From Microbacterium sp. XT11 (GTDB lineage: Bacteria; Actinomycetota; Actinomycetes; Actinomycetales; Microbacteriaceae), in contig NZ_CP013859.1 in the NCBI RefSeq assembly GCF_001513675.1, positions 1,365,081 through 1,429,080 on the forward strand: a stretch of 64,000 nt of DNA. Direction: 5' to 3'. How positions within the stretch are numbered: position 1 is the stretch's first letter; each line of letters starts with the position of its first letter. The notes under the pieces are model-generated. The model did no database searches, was not told where the DNA came from, and saw only the letters and a list, made by a program, of their open reading frames with translations. Position numbers and translations under genes: made by a program. This document shows, one piece after another, positions 54,315 to 61,837 of the stretch.

Positions 54315-54620
54315 ATGCTCACCACTGTCGCGGCTACGGCCGCAGAGCACCTCGGCCACTGGGGCGGCGCGCCGTTCTGGCCGTTCTTCGTCTTCTTCCC
54401 GCTGACTCTCCTGCTCATCGCGGGGTTGATCTTCGCGCTCGCGACCCGGCGCCGTCGTGCGTACGGACCGCCGTGGTCGCAGGGCGGCTGGGGAGGTTCG
54501 TCGACTCCGGGACGCAGCGCCGAGCAGGTGCTGGCCGAGCGGTTCGCCAAGGGCGACATCGACGAGACGGAGTACCGCGCCCGCCTCGAGGTCCTCCGCG
54601 CCAACCGCCCCGAGTCCTGA
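54315..54620 (+). CDS. Small membrane protein with SHOCT domain
   Basis: 101 residues. ATG 54315 has GAGAGAAGGA at good distance; ATG 54306 is too close to it. One membrane helix (FWPFFVFFPLTLLLIAGLIFALATRRRR), a flexible Gly/Pro linker, then a C-terminal SHOCT motif (SAEQVLAERFAKGDIDETEYRARLEVLRA). SHOCT proteins are short oligomerisation modules; role unknown. Confidence 0.8.
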   Translation: MLTTVAATAAEHLGHWGGAPFWPFFVFFPLTLLLIAGLIFALATRRRRAYGPPWSQGGWGGSSTPGRSAEQVLAERFAKGDIDETEYRARLEVLRANRPES

Positions 54621-54636
54621 CCCCCACCCGCACACC

Positions 54637-54697
54637 GCTCCGGTATGAGTTGTGGTCGGAAAATCGGCCATTTTCCGACCACAACTCATACCGGAGC
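54637..54697. repeat. 61-bp near-perfect hairpin palindrome
   Basis: Arms of 28 bp (54637-54664 and 54670-54697) are perfectly complementary around a 5-base loop. The stem contains GGTATGAGTTGTGGTCGG and an AAAAT/ATTTT apex. It can end transcription from the SHOCT gene, yet it is far longer than needed and both neighbours point the same way, so it may be a mobile palindromic element. Confidence 0.8.
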
Positions 54698-54743
54698 AGG
54701 GGGCGTCTAGGGTGGAGCGGAGCCTTGGGAGCGAGGAGACAGG

Positions 54744-55439
54744 ATGCAGACGATCGGCGTGCTCGGCGGCATGAGCTGGGAGTCGACGCTGGAGTGGTAC
54801 CGCCTCGCGAACGAGCGGGTGCGCGAGCGTCTCGGCGGTCACCACTCCGCTCGCATCGTGCTCGACTCCGTCGACTTCGCCGAGGTCGAGGAGATGCAGG
54901 CGAAGGGCGAGTGGGATGCCGCGGGCGACCTCCTCGTCGCGCGTGCGAAGGCACTGGAGAGCGCGGGAGCGGAGCTGCTCGTCCTGTGCACGAACACGAT
55001 GCACATCGTGGCGGACCGGATCGAGGATGCCGTCGGCATCCCGTTCCTGCATATCGGCGACGTGGCCGCGCTCGCCGTGACGCGCGCGGGTCTGTCTCGC
55101 GCCGGCCTGCTCGGCACGGCGTTCACGATGGAGCAGTCCTTCTACCGTGACCGCCTGGCGTCGCACGGCATCGAGGCGATCATCCCGGATGCCGTCGACC
55201 GCGAGGCCGTGCACCGCATCATCTACGACGAGCTCGTGCACGGGCAGATCCGCGAGGAGTCTCGGCAGAGGTACCGCGAGATCATCGGGCGGCTCGTCGA
55301 CCGAGGTGCCGAGGGCATCATCCTCGGATGCACCGAGATCGAGCTGCTCGTGACGGCGGACGATTCCCCGGTGCCGGTGTTCCCCACCACGGCGTTGCAC
55401 GTCGAGGTCGCGGTGGACCGGGCGCTCGCGGGGGAGTAG
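54744..55439 (+). CDS. Aspartate/glutamate racemase family protein
   Basis: 231 residues. Two-cysteine racemase: VLGGMSWESTLEWYRLAN at the start, first catalytic cysteine in LVLCTNTMHIVAD (about 84), second in GIILGCTEIELLV (about 196), TTALHVEVAVDRAL at the end. It may racemise aspartate or a related amino acid for peptidoglycan or signalling. RBS GCGAGGAG seven bases upstream. Monocistronic. Confidence 0.9.
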   Translation: MQTIGVLGGMSWESTLEWYRLANERVRERLGGHHSARIVLDSVDFAEVEEMQAKGEWDAAGDLLVARAKALESAGAELLVLCTNTMHIVADRIEDAVGIPFLHIGDVAALAVTRAGLSRAGLLGTAFTMEQSFYRDRLASHGIEAIIPDAVDREAVHRIIYDELVHGQIREESRQRYREIIGRLVDRGAEGIILGCTEIELLVTADDSPVPVFPTTALHVEVAVDRALAGE

Positions 55440-55461
55440 CGGGATCGGCTCCCGCATGGCG

Positions 55462-55479
55462 GTTGATAATTTTGTCAAC
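55462..55479. promoter_or_regulatory. MarR-box-like inverted repeat
   Basis: GTTGATAATTTTGTCAAC, an 18-bp AT-rich imperfect palindrome with GTTGA/TCAAC ends, alone in GC-rich DNA between the racemase and a gene remnant. No regulator gene remains beside it. Confidence 0.35.
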
Positions 55480-55499
55480 CTGGGATGGCGTGGCGCACA

Positions 55500-55766
55500 G
55501 CGAGGCGACCGCGCCTGTGGCGCGTACCGTCGAACGGCTCCCTGCACGTGAGCGGCAGTTGCTGCAGGCCATGGCGGGGCTTCCTGCCGCCCAGCGCACT
55601 CTCACCCGCATCGCGCAGGACATGGGGCTCAACGAGACCGCGGATGTCGGGCCCGACCCCGCAGCGCCTGGACACCGTGCGCGGCATCATCGATCGTGGC
55701 AAGCCCTGCCGGTTTCGCCACCGGGCCGTGGCGGCGTATCTCACGAGCGAGTGGCCGAATGCGTGA
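55500..55766 (+). pseudogene. Frameshifted C-terminal remnant of an AAA-type ATP-binding protein
   Basis: The frame beginning near 55500 reads VARTVERLPARERQLLQAMA then TRIAQDMGLNETADVGP, and the +1 frame continues PTPQRLDTVRGIIDRGKPCRFRHRAVAAYLTSEWP to TGA 55764-55766. Together they match the winged-helix end of actinobacterial AAA ATP-binding proteins. A one-base insertion lies near 55653 (GGCCCGACC). The N-terminal ATPase part is absent. Confidence 0.6.
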
Positions 55767-55827
55767 GCGAGGCGCTCGTGTTCGCCGGCTCCATGGCCGT
55801 TCGTCGATGCGCATATCGCGCCACCAC

Positions 55828-55939
55828 GGCAAAGCAAACCCCCGCGACGTAGAAGCTAGGCGAGGGTTTCTGGAACCGTTGTAACGACGGTTCTTGTGGC
55901 CGCGACGGGCGCCGATCCCGTGACCTCACGATTTTCAGT
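55828..55939. repeat. Island boundary, attachment repeat (distal copy of tRNA-Phe 3' end)
   Basis: 112 bp matching 58537-58649 with one indel and about five substitutions. Positions 55897-55939 duplicate the 3' 43 bases of tRNA-Phe up to the anticodon loop, with changes that would break the acceptor stem, so it is not a functional tRNA. Confidence 0.85.
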
Positions 55940-56037
55940 TGGATACGGCAGGGGCTCGTTGGTCGCCGTTTGCCGCGTGATTCCGTGGAAGTCGTCGTGG
56001 CTGGTCGCGGCTGGTTGGGGATAGTTGCAGTGGAGCT

Positions 56038-56056
56038 ACCGGCACGGAACCGGCAC
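56038..56056 (+). other. Candidate integrase arm-type sites, left end
   Basis: Two direct ACCGGCAC copies (56038-56045, 56049-56056) with an 11-bp period, about 100 bp inside the left attachment repeat. An identical pair lies inside the right end. Confidence 0.45.
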
Positions 56057-56132
56057 AGAGAACGCCCGAACACCCAGCGCTGGATAGGATCTGCGTGAGT
56101 GTCGTGTCGTACGCAGCGTAGCTAGGAGAAGC

Positions 56133-57515
56133 ATGGCCGAGTCGAAGGCATCAGCCCGCCAACGCCCGCGACTGGTGGGGAAAGACGACGAGCTGAGTCT
56201 CTCGGTCAGCGGTTATAAGGCGATCCGTGATGAGATGACTCTCCGAATCGCGCCGCTAACGATCATCGCGGGTGCGAATAGCGCAGGCAAATCCAGCTTC
56301 ATGCAGCCGTTCCTTCTCATGAAGCAGACGCTTGATTCTGCTTTCGATCCCGGCCCGCTGCTCCTGCACGGACCAAATGTTAGAGCGACTGATAGGTCGC
56401 AGATTCTTAGCCGAGGAAAGTCGCGCAGCGACGTGGTGCAACGGTTCTCGGCCGGGATGAAGACGCCTAGAGACTCGCGGAAGGTCACTTTCGGTATTGA
56501 CGGGCTCGATCTGGTGATCGAAACTGACGAGATTGGTGAAGACGGGCAGATCATTCGTCTGGCTGAGCCTTTGCGAAAGTCCGATGAGAAGGTGCTAAAG
56601 CAGCGGTTCGCCGACCTTGCGCAACGGTACCTGCGCGTCTTGAGGGACACCGAGGCGCACGGCGCCGACAGTTGGGGCTTCGATGTAGTCAGGAATCGTT
56701 GCTTTCTCGACCTCACTCTGGATCTGGGTGTAGGTGACAGGCGCTTTGGCATTAGCGTCAGCGACGAATTGACAGACGACCGGAGGTGGGTCGATCTTCT
56801 CCGCGGAATAATTCACGTGCCCGGTCTACGTGGGAATCCTGAGCGATCGTACAGTCGCTCGGCCGTGGGGTCCACGTTCCCTGGAACCTTCGATACCTAT
56901 GTGGCCAGCATCGTGTATCAGTGGACCGAGAAAGATCGCACCCGTCTTGACCGCTTGTCACGACAACTTGAAGAGCTCGGGCTTACGTGGAAGCTGACGG
57001 CCCGGCGGCTCAACGATGCGTCCATCGAACTCTTGGTCGGTCGTACTCAACATGCTCAGCAAGGTGGAGCGAATGATGTGGTGAGCGTTGCAGATGTCGG
57101 ATTCGGAGTAAGTCAGACGCTCCCCGTGCTCGTCGCGCTCCTCACAGCCAAGCCTGGACAGATCGTCTATCTCGAGCAGCCCGAAATTCATCTTCATCCA
57201 AAAGCTCAGTTGGTCTTGGCGGCGATTCTCGTTGAAGCCGCGGGCCGCGGAGTGCGTGTAGTCGCAGAGACGCACAGCTCACTTGTGATTCGAGGTATTC
57301 AGACAGCGGTCGCCGAACGTCAGCTCCAGCCAAATGACCTCTCCTTCAACTGGTTCGGTCGCGATGCCCTCACAGGTTTCCAGACCATCACCACAGCGAA
57401 CGTTGATGAAGCGGGACGTTTTGGGGATTGGCCATTGGACTTCGACGACGTCTCTCGTGAGGCCGATTGGGCCTACCTCGATGCTGTTGAAGAGCGCGAA
57501 ACTGGCGGAAGATGA
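56133..57515 (+). CDS. ABC-type AAA ATPase (DUF3696/OLD-like) of the tRNA island
   Basis: 460 residues from ATG 56133 (AGGAG site). An SMC/ABC-like ATPase: beta-strand start LSLSVSGYKAIRDEMTLRIAPLTIIAGANSAGKSSF with Walker A (47-54), a helical insertion (about 60-315), signature-like VADVGFGVSQTLPVLVALL (about 318), Walker B IVYLEQPEIHLHPKAQ (about 344-357), H-loop VVAETHSSLVIRG (about 378). No TOPRIM domain follows, unlike OLD nucleases. GC content is clearly lower than the chromosome. It overlaps the PIN-like gene by 4 bp, so it likely drives that nuclease in a defence module. Confidence 0.85.
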   Translation: MAESKASARQRPRLVGKDDELSLSVSGYKAIRDEMTLRIAPLTIIAGANSAGKSSFMQPFLLMKQTLDSAFDPGPLLLHGPNVRATDRSQILSRGKSRSDVVQRFSAGMKTPRDSRKVTFGIDGLDLVIETDEIGEDGQIIRLAEPLRKSDEKVLKQRFADLAQRYLRVLRDTEAHGADSWGFDVVRNRCFLDLTLDLGVGDRRFGISVSDELTDDRRWVDLLRGIIHVPGLRGNPERSYSRSAVGSTFPGTFDTYVASIVYQWTEKDRTRLDRLSRQLEELGLTWKLTARRLNDASIELLVGRTQHAQQGGANDVVSVADVGFGVSQTLPVLVALLTAKPGQIVYLEQPEIHLHPKAQLVLAAILVEAAGRGVRVVAETHSSLVIRGIQTAVAERQLQPNDLSFNWFGRDALTGFQTITTANVDEAGRFGDWPLDFDDVSREADWAYLDAVEERETGGR

Positions 57516-58039
57516 CACAGCTCATCGCTCACATCGTGGTCGATGCGTCAATCGCTCGAAGTGCCTCCGATCCCGCCAGGCATCCGGTGACAGTCGCCTG
57601 TCTTTCGTTTGCGCGCTTACTCGAAAAGAAGAGTTGCTCGACGGGGGCAATCATGACTCCCGCGCTTCAAGACGAGTGGAGACGTCATGCGTCGCGCATG
57701 ATGACGTCATGGCTCGTGTCGATGGAGCAGCGTGGGAGAGTCCGCAGAGAGAAGGACCGTGTCGTGCGTGACTTGCGTGTGGCAGTCAAGACCATCTCGA
57801 ACGAGGGTATTCGTGTCGCGATCGAGAAGGACCTCCATCTGAGCGAAGCCGCTGTGCTGCACGGTGTGCCGGTCGCATCGCTTGATGACAGGCAACGCCG
57901 ATTCCTGAAGAGCCTCTCGGAGGCGTATCCGACGGCTGGACGAATTCAGTGGCTCAATCCTGCGACCGATTCGGGCTGGGAGACTTGGCTCGAGGGCGGG
58001 TGCAGCGATACACAGAGCTACCGCACGTCCGACGCCTGA
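57512..58039 (+). CDS. Predicted PIN-like nuclease paired with the ATPase
   Basis: 175 residues, ATG 57512 overlapping the ATPase stop (ATGA). The PIN-type acidic quartet can be placed: Asp 11 (HIVVDASIARSA), Glu 55 (TPALQDEWRRH), Asp 107 (EKDLHLSEAAVLHG) and Asp 125 (VASLDDRQRRF), in the right order and spacing for a Mg-dependent ribonuclease or DNase. It ends in a short low-complexity tail. The partner ATPase suggests regulated nuclease activity, as in Septu or PARIS, but with a PIN domain in place of HNH or TOPRIM. Family assignment by motif only. Confidence 0.65.
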   Translation: MTQLIAHIVVDASIARSASDPARHPVTVACLSFARLLEKKSCSTGAIMTPALQDEWRRHASRMMTSWLVSMEQRGRVRREKDRVVRDLRVAVKTISNEGIRVAIEKDLHLSEAAVLHGVPVASLDDRQRRFLKSLSEAYPTAGRIQWLNPATDSGWETWLEGGCSDTQSYRTSDA

Positions 58040-58366
58040 GGACGCGCGACAGCCGAGGAGCGCCCGGAGCGCAGCGGAGCGAGGACCGTCCTCGGCGGCG
58101 ACGGTGTAAGGAAGTGCAGCACGCAGTTCGACGTCTCAGCGCGGAGTGACTCGATCGTCTCTTGCCGGGACTCGAGGCGCACGTCCGCTGTGTCGAGTTC
58201 CTGGGACAGTGCGTCGATCGTTGCGTCGCGGTGTGCGATTGTGCCGTCGCGGTCCGCGAGCTGGATAAGCGCGGGTAAAGCGACGACCTCGGCGCCTACC
58301 AAAGCGACGCCTAGATTGATTAATGCGGCTCGTTAGCCGCGCGGTCCGGTTGGATGAGTTGCTCAT
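58018..58366 (-). pseudogene. Frameshifted small membrane coiled-coil gene
   Basis: ATG 58366 opens MSNSSNRTARLTSR, but the sensible continuation (LINLGVALVGAEVVALPALIQLADRD then a coiled coil with RDATIDALSQELDTADVRLESRQETIESLRAE) is one base out of frame near 58325. It probably encoded a one-helix membrane protein with a cytosolic coiled coil, now inactivated. It lies at the right end of the island; 58367-58536 beyond it shows no gene. Confidence 0.4.
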
Positions 58367-58400
58367 GCCCGCCAGTGTCGCTGGGGCAACCGACATCCTT

Positions 58401-58419
58401 ACCGGCACAAAACCGGCAC
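58401..58419 (+). other. Candidate integrase arm-type sites, right end
   Basis: Two direct ACCGGCAC copies (58401-58408, 58412-58419), again with an 11-bp period, about 120 bp inside the right attachment repeat. Confidence 0.45.
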
Positions 58420-58536
58420 AACATCTCCGAGTGCCCGTCTAGCTTCGCTCCGCTCGCTGGACGATCGGGGACAGGAGACGGGTTGCATCGCGCTGTGCTC
58501 GCACAACGAACGGGGACGGAAACCGCCTCTCACCAG

Positions 58537-58649
58537 GGCAAAGCAAAACCCCCGCGATGTAGAAGCTACGCGAGGGTTTCTGGAACCGTTGTAACGACGG
58601 TTCTTGTGGCTCCGACGGGCGTCGATCCCGTGACCTCACGATTTTCAGT
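58537..58649. repeat. Island boundary, attachment repeat (tRNA-Phe side)
   Basis: 113-bp partner of 55828-55939. It covers the 3' 43 bases of the intact tRNA-Phe and about 70 bp downstream of it, including a hairpin AAACCCCCGCG/CGCGAGGGTTT that serves as the tRNA terminator on the minus strand. Confidence 0.85.
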
Positions 58650-58679
58650 CGTGCGCTCTACCAACTGAGCTACAGAGCC
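58607..58679 (-). tRNA. tRNA-Phe (GAA)
   Basis: 73-nt cloverleaf: GGCTCTG/CGGAGCC acceptor stem, GCTC-GAGC D arm, anticodon loop CTGAAAA with GAA, T arm ACGGG ATCGACG CCCGT. CCA is not encoded. Its 3' half is the integration site of the island. Confidence 0.95.
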
Positions 58680-58745
58680 GTGCGACCGGCGAACCTGTCG
58701 CATCTAGACGAAAGGCCTCCTCGAAAGAAGGCCCGTCGCTTAGAG

Positions 58746-58819
58746 CGACCCTGACGGGACTTGAACCCGCGACCTCCGCCGTGACAGGGCGGCACGCTAA
58801 CCAACTGCGCTACAGGGCC
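58746..58819 (-). tRNA. tRNA-Asp (GTC)
   Basis: 74-nt cloverleaf: GGCCCTG/CAGGGTC acceptor, anticodon loop CTGTCAC with GTC, T loop GGTTCAAGTCC, discriminator G as expected for tRNA-Asp. Confidence 0.95.
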
Positions 58820-58848
58820 ATACTTGTTTTCAATTGTATCGGACGGAG

Positions 58849-58921
58849 TGACCCCAACGGGATTCGAACCCGTGCTACCGCCGTGAAAGGGCGGCGTCCT
58901 AGGCCGCTAAACGATGGGGCC
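58849..58921 (-). tRNA. tRNA-Glu (TTC)
   Basis: 73-nt cloverleaf: GGCCCCA/TGGGGTC acceptor, anticodon loop CTTTCAC with TTC, T loop GGTTCGAATCC. Third tRNA of a leftward cluster Glu-Asp-Phe. Confidence 0.95.
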
Positions 58922-59132
58922 GAAGTCTGTCCCGGAGGACTTCCTTGCCGACGATCAAGCATAAGGGATGCGGAAGGCAAATCGCGAATCGAGGGCGAGT
59001 CTTCTTCCTCCCGGGCGTGTTCGGGAGCACGATGGAGGGGGTCGGCCGTGCCCGGAGGCCCTCCCGAGACCCTGTTGCGGATGTGAAAGTTGTTGTTAGT
59101 GTGGCATCTGTGAAACCGGCGGAAGGGGCCGT

Positions 59133-60479
59133 GTGAACGACAAGCTCTCCCTCGCGGATGCTGCAGCTGCGGCATCCGCGGAATGCGGCTGCGCTCCCAG
59201 CGCCGCCGAAAGCCGCGCCTTCTGGAAGAACGGCAGTCTCAGCCGACGCGGCGCGCTCGGTCTCGGCGCTCTCAGCGTCGTCGCGCTCAGCGCGTTCGGC
59301 GTCACCTCCAGCGTCTCCGCCGCCTACGCCGCGAACTACCCGAGCTGGGACGACGTGCAGCGCGCGATGGCCAGCGAGTCGGCCAAGGCGGCAGAGGTCA
59401 CCCGCATCCAGGGCCTGATCGACGGACTCACGCAGCGCGTGGCCGAGACGCAGGCTGCCGCCGAGGTTGCGACCAACGAGTTCTACGAGGCCCAGCAGGC
59501 GTTCTTCGACGCCGCCATGAAGGCCGACCAGCTGCAGGCGCAGGCCGACGCGCAGGCCGCACTCGCCGACGAGTCCACTCGCAAAGCCGCGCAGGTCGCC
59601 GCGCAGCTCTACCGCAACGGCGGCGACGACACCGCGCTCGAGCTGTTCTTCACGGGCTCCGCCGACAACGCCGACGAGCTGCTGTCGCGCCTCGGCTCGA
59701 TGGACAAGCTCTTCGAGTACAACCAGTCGGTCTACGACAAGGCCGTCAAGGCGCGCGACTCGGCGCAGTCGCTCAGCGACCAGGCCGTGGTCGCCCGCAA
59801 CGAGCGTGACCGCCTGCAGCAGATCGCCGAGCAGAAGATGGTCGAGGCGCAGGCCGCCGCGGACGCCGCACAGGCCGCCCTCGACGAGCAGACTGCGAAC
59901 CTCGCCACCATGCAGGCGCAGCTCGCCGCCCTCAAAGACGCCACGGCCACCACGGTCGCCGGCTACCAGGAGGGTGTGCGCGTCGCCGAGGAGGAGCGCC
60001 GTCGCCGGGAGGCGGCAGAGGCGGCAGCGAACGCGGGCGGCAACAGCGGCGGCGGAGGAACCCCGGGAACCGGCGGGGGGGTGCGCCCGCACGGCGGCCA
60101 CCGCAGCTCCGGATACGGCGCGCGTCCCGCTCCGTGCCGCGGATGCTCCACGTTCCACTACGGCGTCGACCTCGCGAACGGCTGCGGCGCAGCGATCTAC
60201 GCCGCCCACTCCGGCACCATCGACTACGCGGCCCGCAACGGCGGCTACGGCAACTACATCCGCATCCAGCACGGCGGCGGCGTCGGCACCGGCTACGGGC
60301 ACATCCGCGACGGAGGCTTCGCGGTCCGCCGCGGCCAGTGGGTCGAAGCCGGTCAGGTCATCGCGTATGCGGGCAACACCGGCAACTCCGCCGGCTGTCA
60401 CCTGCACTTCGAGGTCTACATCAACGGCCGCACGGTCAACCCGATCGAGTTCATGGCGCAGCACGGCGTCTCGGTCTGA
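59133..60479 (+). CDS. Secreted M23 (LytM) peptidoglycan endopeptidase with coiled coil
   Basis: 448 residues from GTG 59133. Twin-arginine-type signal (SLSRRGALGLGALSVVALSAFG). Residues 75-310 form a long coiled coil as in EnvC/PcsB-type hydrolase regulators, then a Gly-rich linker and an M23 domain: HYGVDLANG (His, Asp zinc ligands), GYGNYIRIQHGGGVGTGYGHI, GCHLHFEVYINGRTVNP (HxH). It should cut peptide cross-links in the wall during growth or division. Signal ends near AYA/ANYPSW. Confidence 0.9.
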   Translation: MNDKLSLADAAAAASAECGCAPSAAESRAFWKNGSLSRRGALGLGALSVVALSAFGVTSSVSAAYAANYPSWDDVQRAMASESAKAAEVTRIQGLIDGLTQRVAETQAAAEVATNEFYEAQQAFFDAAMKADQLQAQADAQAALADESTRKAAQVAAQLYRNGGDDTALELFFTGSADNADELLSRLGSMDKLFEYNQSVYDKAVKARDSAQSLSDQAVVARNERDRLQQIAEQKMVEAQAAADAAQAALDEQTANLATMQAQLAALKDATATTVAGYQEGVRVAEEERRRREAAEAAANAGGNSGGGGTPGTGGGVRPHGGHRSSGYGARPAPCRGCSTFHYGVDLANGCGAAIYAAHSGTIDYAARNGGYGNYIRIQHGGGVGTGYGHIRDGGFAVRRGQWVEAGQVIAYAGNTGNSAGCHLHFEVYINGRTVNPIEFMAQHGVSV

Positions 60480-60510
60480 TTCCGAGGCACCGCAGCCCCA
60501 CCGCACGCGA

Positions 60511-60544
60511 AGACCCCCGGCCCGCTCAGCGGAACCGGGGGTCT
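60511..60544. terminator. Terminator between M23 peptidase and ppa
   Basis: 10-bp stem AGACCCCCGG / CCGGGGGTCT with a 14-base loop, between the convergent genes ending at 60479 and 60562. Confidence 0.7.
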
Positions 60545-60561
60545 CGTGCGTCGGATGCGGG

Positions 60562-61053
60562 TCAGTGGCCCTGCTCGGCGAAGCGGGCGATGGCCTCGTC
60601 GAGGATGCGCTGCGCCTCAGCGGCGCCGGCCCACTCGTCGACCTTGACCCACTTGTTGGGCTCGAGGTCCTTGTAGTGCTCGAAGAAGTGCGCGATCTCG
60701 CTCTTCGTGTGCTCCGGGATGTCGTCGATGTCGTGGATGTGCGCCCAGCGCGGGTCCTTCGACAGCACGGCGACCAGCTTGTCGTCGCCGCCGGCCTCGT
60801 CGCTCATGCGCAGCACCGCGACAGGACGGACGTTCACGACGACGCCCGGGTAGATCGGGTGGTCGAGCAGCACCAGCACGTCGAGCGGGTCGCCGTCCTC
60901 GCCGAGCGTGTTGTCGAAGTAGCCGTAGTCGGCCGGGTAGCCGAACGTCGTGTAGAGCACACGGTCGAGGTGGACTCGTCCGGTCTCGTGGTCGACTTCG
61001 TACTTCACGCGGCTGCCGCGCGGGATCTCGATGACGGCGTCGTGTGCGCCCAT
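60562..61053 (-). CDS. ppa: Inorganic pyrophosphatase
   Basis: 163 residues, family I soluble pyrophosphatase, full length for actinobacteria. Motifs: VIEIPRGSRVKYEVD, LYTTFGYPADYGYFDNT, the metal-binding signature DGDPLDVLVLLD, and DDKLVAVLSKDPRW with IPEHTKSEIAHFFEHYKDLEP. It hydrolyses pyrophosphate to drive biosynthesis. Monocistronic. Confidence 0.96.
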   Translation of the reverse strand: MGAHDAVIEIPRGSRVKYEVDHETGRVHLDRVLYTTFGYPADYGYFDNTLGEDGDPLDVLVLLDHPIYPGVVVNVRPVAVLRMSDEAGGDDKLVAVLSKDPRWAHIHDIDDIPEHTKSEIAHFFEHYKDLEPNKWVKVDEWAGAAEAQRILDEAIARFAEQGH

Positions 61054-61095
61054 GCGTGTGCTCCTCAGAATGACGGTTGGATGCCGCGCACTAGC

Positions 61096-61764
61096 CTACT
61101 CGGGGCGTCCACCGGTCGTGTCTTCGCCCTGTCGCGGCGCCAGGCGCGTGAGAAGACGGTCGATGAGCGTCGACAGCGCTCCCGTGAACACGAGGACGAG
61201 CAGCGCCAGGTACCCCTGCGGGCCGACGGCCACAGCGATCGCGAGCGCGACGGCGAACAGGACGATCGCGGAGATGTCCGCCGCGGCTCCGTGCCGGATG
61301 CGCGCGGGCGCCGCCGTGGTGAGCTCCGGATGCCGCAGCAGATGCACGCGGGCCGCGAGCGACGTGACCTGCGTGAGGATGAGTGTGCCGATGTACAGCA
61401 CCTGCTGCAGCGGATCGGTGTCCATCTGGCCGACCATCGCGGTCGGGACCGGCAACCACACGATCGTGGCGAGCCAGGCGATGTTCCACCAGAGCAGCGC
61501 ACGAGTCATCGCGGTCACCTCGTCGTACTGTCTGTGGTGACCCATCCAGAAGTTCGCGATGAGCAGGAAGCTGAGCGCGAAGCTGAACAGCTGCCCGGCG
61601 TGCTCCTGCAAGAACTCCAGCGTGTCGATCCGAGCCGATGCCGCCTCCCCGACGGACTCCATGAGGGGGAGGATCAGGAGCGTCATCGCGATCGCCACGA
61701 CCGCATCGACGAACGCCTTGAACCGCTCCGTCTTGTAGGACTGGGTGCTGGTGCGATCTGCCAC
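61096..61764 (-). CDS. TMEM175-family ion channel (DUF1211)
   Basis: 222 residues with six membrane helices. The family's first-helix signature is close to consensus: ERFKAFVDAVVAIAMTLLILPL, where RxxxFxDAV replaces RxxxFSDGV; the second-helix ANFWMGHHRQY follows. Bacterial TMEM175 proteins are tetrameric potassium-leak channels. One six-helix repeat only, as usual in bacteria. Confidence 0.85.
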   Translation of the reverse strand: MADRTSTQSYKTERFKAFVDAVVAIAMTLLILPLMESVGEAASARIDTLEFLQEHAGQLFSFALSFLLIANFWMGHHRQYDEVTAMTRALLWWNIAWLATIVWLPVPTAMVGQMDTDPLQQVLYIGTLILTQVTSLAARVHLLRHPELTTAAPARIRHGAAADISAIVLFAVALAIAVAVGPQGYLALLVLVFTGALSTLIDRLLTRLAPRQGEDTTGGRPE

Positions 61765-61837
61765 GGCGCCAGACTAGTCCCCGCATCCCCCAGGCTGCGC
61801 CGCACGCGCTCACGCGGCGGTGCCCTAGCGTGGAGAT

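Noticed and set aside
55897..55939. A second tRNA-Phe gene
   Set aside because: Only the 3' 43 bases are present, with changes breaking the acceptor stem, and no 5' half; it is an attachment-site remnant.
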